64,000 nt of DNA from Patiria pectinifera (taxonomy: Eukaryota; Echinodermata; Asteroidea; Valvatida; Asterinidae), in assembly GCA_029964075.1 (NCBI GenBank), contig CM057142.1:27406392-27470391 (forward strand). Reading direction: 5' to 3'. Numbering within the stretch: position 1 is the stretch's first letter; each line of letters begins with the position of its first letter. Of this stretch, positions 1-11,500 are shown piece by piece. Both the position numbers and the translations under genes were made by a program. Below the pieces are notes generated by a model, which had not been told where the DNA came from, ran no database searches, and saw only the letters and a program-made list of their open reading frames with translations.

Positions 1-184
1 AGCCTTGCATGGCTGCTGGCATTACAGTGGCATTGTCTGGTAAATCCGGCCGGTAAACAAAGCGGCAGGTACCGGTACCGGTATAAATAATGGGGTAGTG
101 GGTAAGGATGATCCGCAGTTGATTCACGGAAACGCTTGCCTCAGGTGTCACGCATACTGCCGTGCCGGCACCCCATTGACACTT

Positions 185-377
185 TAGACTGTTGACTTGT
201 TGGCTGAAGCATTTCAAAAGGCGTAAAAAAAATGCAGAGTGCTTTCACCAAGTTGCAATTAACATTTCAAATTACAAAATGTGACTACCGTAGACTGTTG
301 ACTTTTTGGCTGAAGCTTTTCCAAAAGCGTAAAAAAAAAAAAAGATGAGTGTTTTGCCCAAGTTGCAATTAACATTT
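185..377. repeat. 106-bp imperfect tandem duplication
   Basis: Two direct copies starting TAGACTGTTGACTT (185 and 291) and ending AGTTGCAATTAACATTT (267 and 377), each with an A-rich run inside. Confidence 0.85.
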
Positions 378-1121
378 GCGTCGCCCCTTAATGGTAATGA
401 ACACCATTTGCTAAAATTGAGTTTTTTTGCGGATTCAAGGAACGGTACCTTAAATCTGAAGCAGGCTTTAAAAAACTAACTGTCAACTTTCAGCTCACTA
501 GATATATACATGTACATATTTTTTAATTTTTTTTTGAAAACTTTGAAAATGCATCTTCAATTTTCTTGACACAACGCATCTATAGTTTCTGAGTGCGATT
601 GTTAGGTCCTAAACATTGTAAGGAAATGATGGTACATGTACATGTAATTCCTCTTTTTTTAAAACAAAAAATACAGCATAGGCCTACTAGGTGCAATGAT
701 TTCAGAGGATCCATGATCATTTAATGTACATGTACATGTACACATGTAAAATTTACTTACATACTTGTACATTTACCGGGTTCATCATCAAGTAGCCTGA
801 TATTTCATATTTTGACATTTTCAGTTTGAATGTTTGCAAATGTTGCCCATTACTCTCCAAGTTCAAGCCACACATAAGTTCATTGTCAGCCCCTAAAGAA
901 AGTGTTTCCATAAAAAGTTCCCTGTTTCAAACAGTATTGCATTTAATTGAGGTATCCCAGACAAAAAAATATGATTAACTACCGGTACTCATATATAATG
1001 AGCTGAATATCCCAGTATATTTTAAAACAAAAACTTTCATTTGTTATGTAACTTGTCAAAGAAATCAGATTTCTTTTTAATAAAACTTCTTCCCTGTACA
1101 ACGTTGAATAGTTCTACAAAC

Positions 1122-1745
1122 CTATTGTTGATGTACCCTAACGTGGCCCGGCCCCCAACGTGGCGCACTTTGATTTTTCGCCTGTATCGCCTAGCTAGAC
1201 CAAAAGTTTTAACAAAGTTCTAAACACTCCCGTTTATAAATCGCGAGTTTATTTACCCGTTACAAAGTTGGGGAAAAAAAATTATTTTGGCGTGAGTTTC
1301 CGATTTGATTTTCAAGTGCAAAGTGAACCCTTTGAAATGCCCCGAAAAATAAGAAAATAATTTTTGACAAACATCTGGCTGGGTATGTACATGTAAGTAC
1401 CGGTAGAGATAATAGGCCTAATGATTTATCAGAATTTATCAAGTTTACAGAAATTGTTATTTTTGTTAATTTGGAATTTTCCGAGATTTATTCAAGTGCG
1501 CCACGTTAGGGAACACTCCGCCAATTTGTGCCCAATTTCTGGACGCCCCCGTTTTTGAATTTCGGATTAAATTTTATGAAACCACAATTGTTCTCGGAGG
1601 TTAAATAGCAAGCATTAATTAATAAGGTAAAAGTACCAGTATTTTACTGCATGAATTTGAGGTTTGTCAACAAAGAGGTTTGGCAACACTACACGAGGAA
1701 AGTTGGGTAAGCTTCGAATTGCGCCATGTTAGGGAACACGACTTT
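1122..1745. mobile_element. TIR element I1
   Basis: Starts near CCCTAACGTGG and ends near CCATGTTAGGG, giving inverted ends. A sister copy (I2) lies at 9430-9993. I1 carries extra six-base blocks at 1390-1419 that I2 lacks. No transposase frame. Confidence 0.75.
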
Positions 1746-2589
1746 AGTTGTCATGCTGATGCTATTGTTTATTTTTCTTCCTGTATGTTATCTGATTGAA
1801 TGTCCCATGGATCTTAATTGATCGGATGTAAGTGTGTAATTTTTTTGGTGTGATAATGAGATCGTGTGTGATTCATAATTCAATAACCCCTAAACATCTG
1901 CACATACATTGTATACTTGTAATAATCCCCTCCCCCCCCTCCCGAAAATGTACAAAGCAAGTCATATAATTTCTCTAAGTTGCAAAAATATTTGTTGCAG
2001 TGTTCTTGAAGTTTTGGTTTTGGAATTCTTTATTTTTAATTTGATTTTGAAAAGAACTTTCTTTTTCAGCTGACGCTGAAGTACCGTACCGGTACATGTA
2101 ATGCACACCTAAATTCCCCAGAAAATGGTCCATTTTATTCACTTGGTTATCATGCTTCTCATTATTTATTCATTAAAAATCCCTTATCTGTCTGCATGAA
2201 AACATTGCCATGATAAAAAAAAAACCAAATGAAAGTCATGTCTGAATGAGTTTAGTTTTTGTTCATATTCATACATTATATTACAAGTTGTTGATGGAAT
2301 TTAACATAGAATTGCCGGTGTTTATGGTAATTTCTGGAAAGTGTGTGCAGTTGCTGTGTATTTGTTTGCCCATTCATGGTTTTACGCAGTGGAACTTGGA
2401 ATAATTCTAGGCATGTACACAAACAGGAAGACAGTAAATTACTGTGTTCAACTCAAATTAATGTTAAAACACAATTTAATTTTAAGTCATGTTTGATTAA
2501 TTAATATCTAGTTGAAGGTTAAGAACTTGTTTGGTGCAAACTCTCATTTATCCGATTTCACTGTAATGTATTTTGTAACTTACCCCATG

Positions 2590-3136
2590 TTAAAGCTATA
2601 GTCCATCATTTGCAGCTATCCGAAAAGTAACTGGCGTAATTATTGTTGAAAAACATACTTGGTTTAAAGATAGTAAGGGGACTAAACTCCCTGTGAAATT
2701 ATTCTTTATGGCATGCTTTCATTTTGAAGAAATCAACAAAAAAGGCCTTTGCAATGGTGCTTCTTAAGACGCACCGTTGGAAATTTCTGTTCGTAGTTCG
2801 TTTTTTATTCAGCGAAGCGCGTGCAGGCGTTGATATGACGCACACGCGCGTGCAGTTGCTATAATTTGTCGAATCGGTGTGCGACATCGCGTAGCTGCAA
2901 TCGGCTCAGTGAGAACGTGTCTCGGACACTGAATTCAGGCCCAATTCAAAACATGATTCAGCAAACTTTTGATTGGAAATCCGAGATCCTAGAATGCTGT
3001 TTTTCTCAAAATATACAGCTGAAGCTTTGCTGAAACTTCTTCGGGTTAGTTGTTCAGCATCCTTTAGATTGTGAGCACTTTTGTTGCTTCAAACAAACAA
3101 AATGCACAAATTACAAATGATGGACTATACCTTTAA
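2590..3136 (+). mobile_element. TTAA-flanked MITE, family B copy 1
   Basis: TTAA at both ends. Inverted ends AAGCTATAGTCCATCATTTG and CAAATGATGGACTATACCTT. About 545 bases, no transposase. Ends and TTAA target suggest a piggyBac-type origin (inference). Confidence 0.85.
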
Positions 3137-3840
3137 CGTACTTGTCGATGCAAGATAGACGCAAGAAACATGTAGGTATCAGTCTGGTTCAGTACATATA
3201 ATCCGTGCACCCAAACAAAACAGTCGCTAAGACATTTGAACTCACCACAGCACCGTTTCGTGGGAAGGGTTATGAGTGAAAATGACCCCACTGTACAAAG
3301 TTTGTAAAAGATACATGTACATGAGGGGCCATGGTAACATTTACAAGGCCTTTTCACGAGATCGTCAAGTCGAATTGAGCTGGGCTGGGGTTGGGGACGG
3401 GGAACTGAGTGAAATCATGATAATTATGTTGTCCACACCAGAGTTTTCCAACTATTGCACATGTACTAACAATCTAGGGACAAGTACATGTAGCAGTTGG
3501 ACATTGGGATATTTTGGACATTGGGACATACATGTAATTACGTGTAATTGTGCATTCCAAGTTAGTGAAACAATTTGACGATCAGCATGTGACTGTTCCA
3601 AATATAGGGTGAAAAAGTCCTATGCATGTTCCTCAAACTACTGGTACACCCTAGCTAGAGTGTGTTGCACGTGCTAATCAATTTTTACATTATTTTTTTT
3701 TCTGTCATCAAGGAAGGTCCAGAAACAAATTTCACTAAATTACTGGTATTAACATTATTGCATGAAACTGTGGAGGGAGGGAATTGCAACCGCCATCCCT
3801 CCTCATAAAGTGTTGGGAAGGGGTGAGATTTGTCAGGATT

Positions 3841-4226
3841 TAATAATAATAGTAATAATAGTGGATATTTATAAAGCGTACGTATCCACCAGGACTGGTG
3901 CTCAAGGCGCTACATTATTACCCCTGCTCATTGGGCACATGAAACATTCCAAATACCATCTCAGCTCCCTGGGGAGTATACAGCTCGATGCAGCCTGTTG
4001 GGCGCAAGGAAGCTAATTCAATCACAATAACCATCACTGCCCTCACAGGTACCCATTTACTCCTGGGTGGAGAGAAGCAATGAGTGACAAAGTGCCTTGC
4101 CCAAGGGCACACGCACCATGACCCCGCCAGGACTCAGACCCTGCCAGGACTCGAACCCACAACCTGCAGCTTTACCCACAGACCACGAATAAGTGCCCTT
4201 AAACACAAGGCCACAGCACTCCACAA
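3841..4226 (-). mobile_element. tRNA-derived SINE Q1
   Basis: Reverse copy of Q2: TAATAATAATAG tail at left, CCAGGACTCGAACCCACAACC (B box on the minus strand; 20-base core GGACTCGAACCCACAACCTG) and GGCCACAGCACTCCACAAT head at right. Confidence 0.85.
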
Positions 4227-4388
4227 TTTGTTCTGATTTCAAGATATTTTTGTCAAGATATTTTCCTTATTTCATTTTTTTTTTAAAGAATCCTTATTGA
4301 AATACTTACTAATATTAAACAAAAGAAATTGGTATTTGAAGGGATGCCTTGAGGTAAATACAAATATACTGGTACCATAGTTCCTCCA

Positions 4389-4747
4389 TCACACTAGAGC
4401 TTCTCAACCCGGGTTGAACTCAACCCTGGGTGAACCCAGTGCCGCCCTGGGTTGAGTTTTTGATTTTTCAACCCCGCGTTGAACCCCGCATCGTTTCACA
4501 CTTGTTTCATGCAAATCAAGCTTATCATGCTCAGTTACTACTGTTTTGGACCCTGGCAAGATTTTCAACCCGGGTTGAAAATCTCAACCCTGGTCTGAAG
4601 CAGGTTTGAGTTCAACCCGGGGCGAAATCTATCTCGGGGTTGACGCAGGGTTGACGCAGGGTTGACGCAGAGTTGAAATTCTTCAAGTGTGAACCGATGC
4701 ATGCCTTCAACCCTGCGTCAACCCTGCGTCAACCCCGTCTAGTGTGA
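4389..4747. mobile_element. CAACCC foldback element Y1
   Basis: Ends TCACACTAGAGC and GTCTAGTGTGA. Interior made of CAACCCGGGTTG, GGGTTGACGCAGGGTTGACG and CCTGCGTCAACCCTGCGTCA words that pair with each other. Confidence 0.65.
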
Positions 4748-5036
4748 AAGGGGTTCTCTGGGGCCCTCGTCGACAATCCACATAATTCTCGGCCGATTAT
4801 TTCACGGGCTTTAATTTCCCCCAATGTCAACCATGGTTGGAGGAGCTACCAAGCAAGAGCTACCGGTACATGTAGTGTAAGACTGATGACTCACAAACGT
4901 TGGAGTTGTGCATGGGTTGGGGTAGATTAACACATTTAATATTGTTATGGATGATGTTTTTGGGCAACCAATAAATTGTTCAAGCAACTCACTATGTGTC
5001 TAAACCTGCCTTACCAAGTTTTTTTCCTTTTGTATG

Positions 5037-5341
5037 TGGACAATTCCACGGTTACTCACGTTACATTTTTGAGTTTCCTTGGGCTGTACAAAGAAGTACA
5101 AGATGCACAAAGTCGGTTACTCACGTTACATTTTTGTAACGTGAGTAACCGATTTTGTGCATCTTGTTTATCATACATAACACATTTTGCTAGATGTCAT
5201 CTTTGGTGCTTAGGTAGGTCTAAGTCTACTCTATCTACCATGGGGGTAACAGTTATTAAACCTTTTCAGTAAGGCAATTACAGCCCAAGAAAACTCAAAA
5301 GTACATCAAAAAATGTAACGTGAGTAACCATGGAATTGCCC
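5037..5341. mobile_element. foldback MITE J1
   Basis: Ends ACAATTCCACGGTTACTCAC and GTGAGTAACCATGGAATTGCC form a long inverted pair. A second, internal inverted copy of GTTACTCACGTTACA is present. Sister copy J2 at 62821-63086. Confidence 0.82.
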
Positions 5342-5432
5342 ATATGACTTCGAAGATTGAATTTCCTGTTATTTTTTATGTTTGATTTTGATTAACCCGA
5401 TCTCCCTTGTATGGTTTCCGATATCTCCCAAG

Positions 5433-5506
5433 ATATTTCAGAAGCGTGGTTGGAGGTGCTACTGCAGGTCATCACCTGCCTACCCAAGGACATCCTCAAG
5501 AGAGAC
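5433..5506 (+). CDS. PPP4R4: PPP4R4 exon 1 in window (HEAT region)
   Basis: Encodes ISEAWLEVLLQVITCLPKD plus ILKRD, matching the vertebrate segment around AWLE-LL-VI-LPKE. The acceptor is the AG at 5431-5432 after a pyrimidine-rich stretch; the donor is gtaagt at 5507. It starts with two bases of a split codon and ends in phase 0. The competing AG at 5440-5441 would shift the frame and is disfavoured. The preceding exon is not in the window. Confidence 0.88.
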
Positions 5507-8500
5507 GTAAGTTGGCTCACTGACTCACTCAGGGTGGTGTTTTTGGTTAAAACTATTTAGTCCGACACATGAGGAAGGGGGGGGGGGCCGGAGGGTGGCA
5601 ATTTCTGCTAAGCGCAGAAATTTACGAAGCGCAGAAAATATTTGTTTAGCAAAAACAGGTCACTGTCCAAAGTGATCATATGGTTAAAGGTAGAGTAGAT
5701 CATTTACAGCTATCCAAAAAGAAAATTATTGTTAAAAAGCTTATTTGGTTTAAAGATTGTAATGGCAATAAACTCCCTGTGAAATTATTCCTTCTGGCAT
5801 GCTGTCATTTTGAAGAAAACAATAAAAGAAAGTAAAACGTAATTGCCAAAGATGAGTCAAGTGATGCGTTTTTGGAAATTTCCGTTAGTAGTTGGTTTGT
5901 AATTGGGCGAAGCCGTGAATGGGTGCGCGCAAGTGTTGACATGACGTGCACATGCGCACAGTTGATATGATTCCTCGGTTCAGTGCGTAACAGCTGCAAT
6001 CGGCTGAATGAGAACGTGTTCCGGAGACTGATTTCGGGCACTATTCAAAATATGACAAGGCAACTTTTGAATTGAAATCCAGATCCTAGAATATTGTTTT
6101 CTTGGAATACTACAGCATTCACAGAGCGAAAAATTCATCAGGTTAGTTGTTTAAAGGGAATGTACAACATTTGTTTTTGCTGTAATTTTCAGAAATGGAT
6201 GGATTTGGGGGTTAGTATTTTATAGCAAATATTGTTACACTGACGTTTTGGGCTCGTAGATGCTAGAAAAACAATCAAGTTCTTGTAGTCTGGTTCCCTT
6301 ACCCCACTTACGAAGAAACGAAGCAATTTATAGATGTCGGAAAGTTGTAAAGTCAGGAAATCAGTCTAGCTGGCTTGTATACCTGTTCACAGGTGTGTAA
6401 TCGATTGCAAAGAAAATGCGGACTAACTAACTGTGATAAATCGGGAACATTATTTGAAAAAAAAAACCCCAGTTTTTTTCCAACGCTGGTCCGCCGACCA
6501 ACGTTGGAAATTGATACAAAATTACCACTTTTCTTGAAAATGTCAGCACACCAGGAGCCATGATTTTACAAAATGTTTTAAACTGTCATTCACTAACAGT
6601 CCAGTAAGGTATTTTGTGATAATTTGGTAGTTTTGTTTTTTGATGCTTGTAAATGTTCTGTATTCCCTTTAAGTACCTGTGAGCACTTTATTTGCTTAAA
6701 ACAAAACAAATGCACAAATGACAAATGATCTACCCTACCTTATAAATCTATTTACAATACAATACAATACAATATTTTATTTCATCACAATTAAAAGACT
6801 TTAAAAGTGAAATTCTTCTTCCCAATGTGCACATAAAAACAATATACATATATTTAGACACTTAAAAATTTACATAAGTCAAAAACTTCAGGGGAGGGAG
6901 GAGGTGGGATTGACAAAGGGCCATTTTGCACAAAGTGTAGAAATTTGTTAAGCTCAGGAAATAGAGTAATGGACAAAGCGGTCATGTTGCTGGTGACTGA
7001 TTTTGTTGCTCAACGTGTTAACCCTCCTATGCAAACATATATTCCGTGCAGTCTTTTCAAAACCCCCCAAAAAGAATACAACCCAGGAGGTGTTCTCAAA
7101 GTTCGCAAGTCATTTTTTGTCTTATTACTAAATTCTGTACAGTATCTTAATAATAACTGGAATAACAAGTATTTCTCCAACTTTGAAAACACTTTAAGAT
7201 TGCATTTAATGATCATGTACCCATGATAGTGGATACTCTTTCATATTGTGCCCATGTTCACATGCTCTGCTGATGACAACATTCCTTGACCTTATAATTC
7301 TGACCGTATGCCAGACAGAGCACAGCATGAGGTCTCACTGTATACACACACGAGCATGTTGCCATCATTATACCGCAGGCACATGGGGATTTGCTACCTC
7401 TCAAGTTCTTGAGGCACATCTATAAATAACCAGGCGTTAATAATAGATATGAAATAACCCCGCCTCCGAAAGGTTGCACAGTTTGTAGCCCAGTTTGGTC
7501 CATTGAAATTCGTGAGTTTGCTTCAGGGGGTCGTCAAAATGTTGACTCACTGACTAGCACATTTACAGGAACTTTGCCCTTGACACCGTTTACATTGTGG
7601 TTGTCCCATTTTCCATGAGTATGTTTGCAGACGGCTAGACATTCATGTAATCAATGTTAGGATCAGAACGCATACATTGTATATCACGGGATGCATTTTG
7701 TTAATGACTACATGAACATGTACATGCTCATAGTGATATCGCTGCATCGCAACCGATCAGTTTAAAATTCAACTGCAAAAACTTGTCAGAAAAAGTGGCC
7801 ACTCATGGAGAGCAATCCATGTAATCAGTGTCAAAATCCAGAAACTCTAAAATATACTTTAGACCTTCCCCTCCCTTAAAACATCAGGCTCAAATCAGGC
7901 TGACTTAAAGGCTCCTTGCTAACATGTGTCAAGTTCAAAAAGGACCCCAGATGGCTAAATTAATTAAAAAGTCAAGCGATCCACATAAGATATGCCAGTG
8001 TGACTGACAACTTAATGAGACCTCCATGCATGGATTGACTGTCAGTGCAATCAAGCAATTGACATACATGTAGTCTGTCAACCGGGGCATATACACAGTA
8101 TATTTCCCCACTCGACTGACACTTAGTTTAGGTTTCGGCACCCAGCGTGTAATGAAACACCCAAGTGCATACACTGGAGATGAATCATGTCAGCGATATT
8201 TAGTTATCGGATACGCTCAGTCCAAATTGCAAGGGGAATAAGTGGCAGATTTTTTTTCAGGTTAGATTTAGTTTGATTTTCCCACTCCATATTAAACAAT
8301 AGATGTACATTTGAAAAATTAAAGTTTTCAATATTATCTACATGTACCGGTTGGAGTGGGGGATCATCTAGAAATCGAATAGGGCGTGTTTTACACATGT
8401 AGATGACCTCAAATAAATAACGAAAATTGCATATACCCTGTTCTCTTCAAAACATTGATTTTTTTTCCTAACGAACTTTGAATTTGTATGATTTTTGGAA

Positions 8501-11500
8501 GAAAAAACTACTTACTGGTATTTTGAGTGTCTGCAACCTCTGAAAGTGGTTTTCATTTTGTGCACAAATAAACCCAACCTGGGAGAGCTGAATTAATTGT
8601 CTGACAGCCAACGATTCAAATTTTGTGAATGATAATTCAATAACAAAACGTTGGTGGATTTCTTTCGCTCGATGTCTCATTCAAAAGTGAATGATTTTTA
8701 TATTGCTAGGAAAATAGTAATTGAAGAAACCCCAAATCTATAGCACAGGGAATGCATCTTTAATTTCAGATTGAATGCAAGAATATTAATGTTATCAAAC
8801 ATGCATGAATACATAAGACAGTTTACCCATAATTAACAGCACCCAAACTCCAAGCCGTCTTAAACAGAGTGATTAAAACCTCCCAAGCACACATTTATTA
8901 CATTATTCTAATTTTGTTGCAATCTAATTAAGACGCGATTGTCATTCTGAGTATTTAACAAGAAAAATCATGCTTCATAGAATTTTTGCTTTCGGTAAAC
9001 AAAGCCGTAAAATTGCCCCTTGTTAGCTCTCCACTTCGTGATCACTTCATCACACCTTTTATTTTCTCGTAACTGGGGCAATTATTCCAGATAAAGCGTT
9101 TCAAAAGCCGGTAAACGGTAAACAAAGCCGTGAAACTGCCCCTTGTTAGCCTTCCACTTCGTGATCACTTCATCACACCTTTTATTTTCTCATAACTGGG
9201 GCAATTATTCCAGATAAAGCGTTTCAAAAGCCGTGCCACCTTTTTATGTGTCAATTTTGTTTTCAAATAACGACAAGATGATAACCTTCTTTCCATTGTT
9301 GTCTCGCCAGGTCTTAACAGTAGCAGTGGCTAAAGGTCAGCTGTCTCAGTCAGTGCAGTCCCGATTGGCCAGTTGTCGCATCCTGGGCAAGATAGCCACT
9401 CGCTGCGATTCCTTCATGTGAGTACCATATTGTTGATGAACCCTAACGTGGCGCAGCCCCAACGTGGCGCACTTTGATTTTTCGCCTGTAGCGCCTACCT
9501 AGAGCAAAAGTTTTAACTGTTATTTCACAGAAAGTGAAATTTCATCAAGTTCTAAAGACTCCTGTTCGTAAATCGCGAGTTTATTTACCCGTAACAAAGT
9601 TAGAAGAAAATTTTGTTGGGGCGTGATTTTCCGATTTTATTTTCAAGTGCAAAGTGAACCCTTTAAAAATGCCCCGAAAAATGAGAAAAGAATTTTCTGA
9701 CAAACATCTGGCTGGATATGTAAGTAGAGATAATAATTATTTATCAGAATTTATCAAGTTTACAGAAATTCTTAAATGTTAATTTGGAATTTTCCGAGAT
9801 TTATTCAAATGTGCCACGTTAGGGAACACTCCACCAATTTGTGCCCAATTTCCAGACGCCACCGTTTTTGAATTTCGCATTAAATTCTATTTTACTGCAT
9901 GAGTTTGAGGTTTGTCAACAAAGAGGTTTGGCAACACTACACGAGGAAAGTCGGGTAGGCTTCGAAGTGCGCCACGTTAGGGAACACGACTATAGTACAA
10001 CGTTGCAACCGTTTTGAAACCGAAACCCTCCCTACTTCCCCTCCCAAAAAAAAAAAAAAATTGAGAAAAATGTTCTATGAAATCTGTAGTGACCAGAGTT
10101 GCAAATATTCAAGAAATCAAGAAATGTACGTGTAAGTTGATTTCCAACGATCAGTCAATTGACTGAGTTTTGGAATAAAGAGTTACAATGAGGAAAACGT
10201 GTTTCGTGATCAAAACGTTCTGCATGGTTTTTCACTGTTTTCTCGAGAAGTGTAATATCCACTGAGCTGAAACTTCAACAGGTTCGGTTCAGAACACTCT
10301 TCTTTGGAATTTGAGTGACTTGTGTTATTATTGGAAATAACAGCAAATGATCCCATATGCCTTTAAAGAATGGTGTTTTCCCGCCTAAATTGTTGTTAAG
10401 TATACATGCACCGGTGCATGTGCATGTACATGTTCTCTGTTCCCATAGACCTTACTATAAACACACACGCCAATGTGCCCTCTGCATTCAACTGATAAGT
10501 ACTGTTTGTTCGGTTTCATAAGGTCAAGCACATGTTGATAAACCTTGGTGGAGATAACATTCTTGCAAAGACCCTTGTTTTCAACAAAAGAAACACAATG
10601 TGCATTCTTTGGTGATGTGTTATTCACCTTGGTATTTTGTTTACGAAAAAAAAATAGTCTTTCTTGTTTTAGGTGGAACTTGTTGCACACATATGTGTGC
10701 TTTTGTTTTTTGTTAAAGATATCTAAAAAAATTAATGAATATTGCAGTATTGTGGTTGGACACCTATCTTCGTAAACACCGGCAATCGTGGACCCCCTAT
10801 TGTCCCTAATCCGCATTCCTTTAATACAACAGCAACAGCTCTCATTGGTTTGTACACGAATTTCAATCCTGGACGTTCGGTCAATCGTGGACGTATTGTT
10901 TGTGCCCTAACCCTTTTGTCCTAGGTCCACGATTTCCCGTGTTTACAATGTACCATAGAGCAAGGTGGTCATGAATGGGAGCAGATGTGCATTCATGTAC
11001 GGAAAATTGTTGGCGAAAAAAATGTGGTTTTGCTGATTGATGACTACCTCCTAGTTAGGTGACTGGCAAGCATGACTGATTTTGTAAAGATTTGCCTGCA
11101 GGCTACATGTTGCACAACCCCCCTGGTTTTCTGGTATTTATGTATGTGGTTGGGTTATAAAAATATGTATACAGTTATACCTCAGGTTTGTCCTGTGGAA
11201 TCCTTCTATCCAAAGTGCATTGAACCCTTGTGCTTGAGTTCTGGGCCCTATTTCTTGGTCCTGCTTACCGTTACCAAAAAAATCCCTGCTTACTATGGCA
11301 GAAAATTCCGTGCTTACTGTAAGCGTATTTCACGCGTAAGCGAGGAATGTGTGCTTCTGCGCATGCGTGTATATCCCGCAACTAAAGGATTCTGTGCTTA
11401 CGAGTTAGCACAGAATTGTTCTGCTAGCGCGGTTAGCACAAAATTTGTGGTCGTAAGCGCGGAATTCTGTGGTTAGCAGAGCTAAGAAATTGGGCCCTGG

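Larger units (their letters stand above)
1..5432. other. intron upstream of first exon in window
   Basis: No exon matching the missing N-terminal PPP4R4 part was found. Contents: a 106-bp tandem duplication (185-377), TACATG-rich stretches (500-780), TIR element I1 (1122-1745), B1 (2590-3136), SINE Q1 (3841-4226), the CAACCC inverted element Y1 (4389-4747) and MITE J1 (5037-5341). The rest is unannotated AT-rich DNA. Confidence 0.75.
5507..9310. other. intron 1
   Basis: Holds B2 with a nested C1 (5684-6744), a GTPu-poor AT-rich middle (6750-8800) in which I see no gene, and a 123-bp tandem duplication directly before exon 2. A stretch near 8813-8910 (ACAGTTTACCCAT, later CTCCCAAGCACA) recurs near 26620-27165 and 58334. 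Confidence 0.7.

Noticed and set aside
5440-5441. Alternative acceptor AG for exon 1
   Set aside because: Would break the reading frame that gives the conserved AWLEVLL segment.
6945-7226. 93-codon plus-strand frame
   Set aside because: AT-rich intron sequence, no motif, opposite strand equally open.
10385-10816. 143-codon minus-strand frame
   Set aside because: Runs through MITE M1 and low-complexity words; no recognisable domain.
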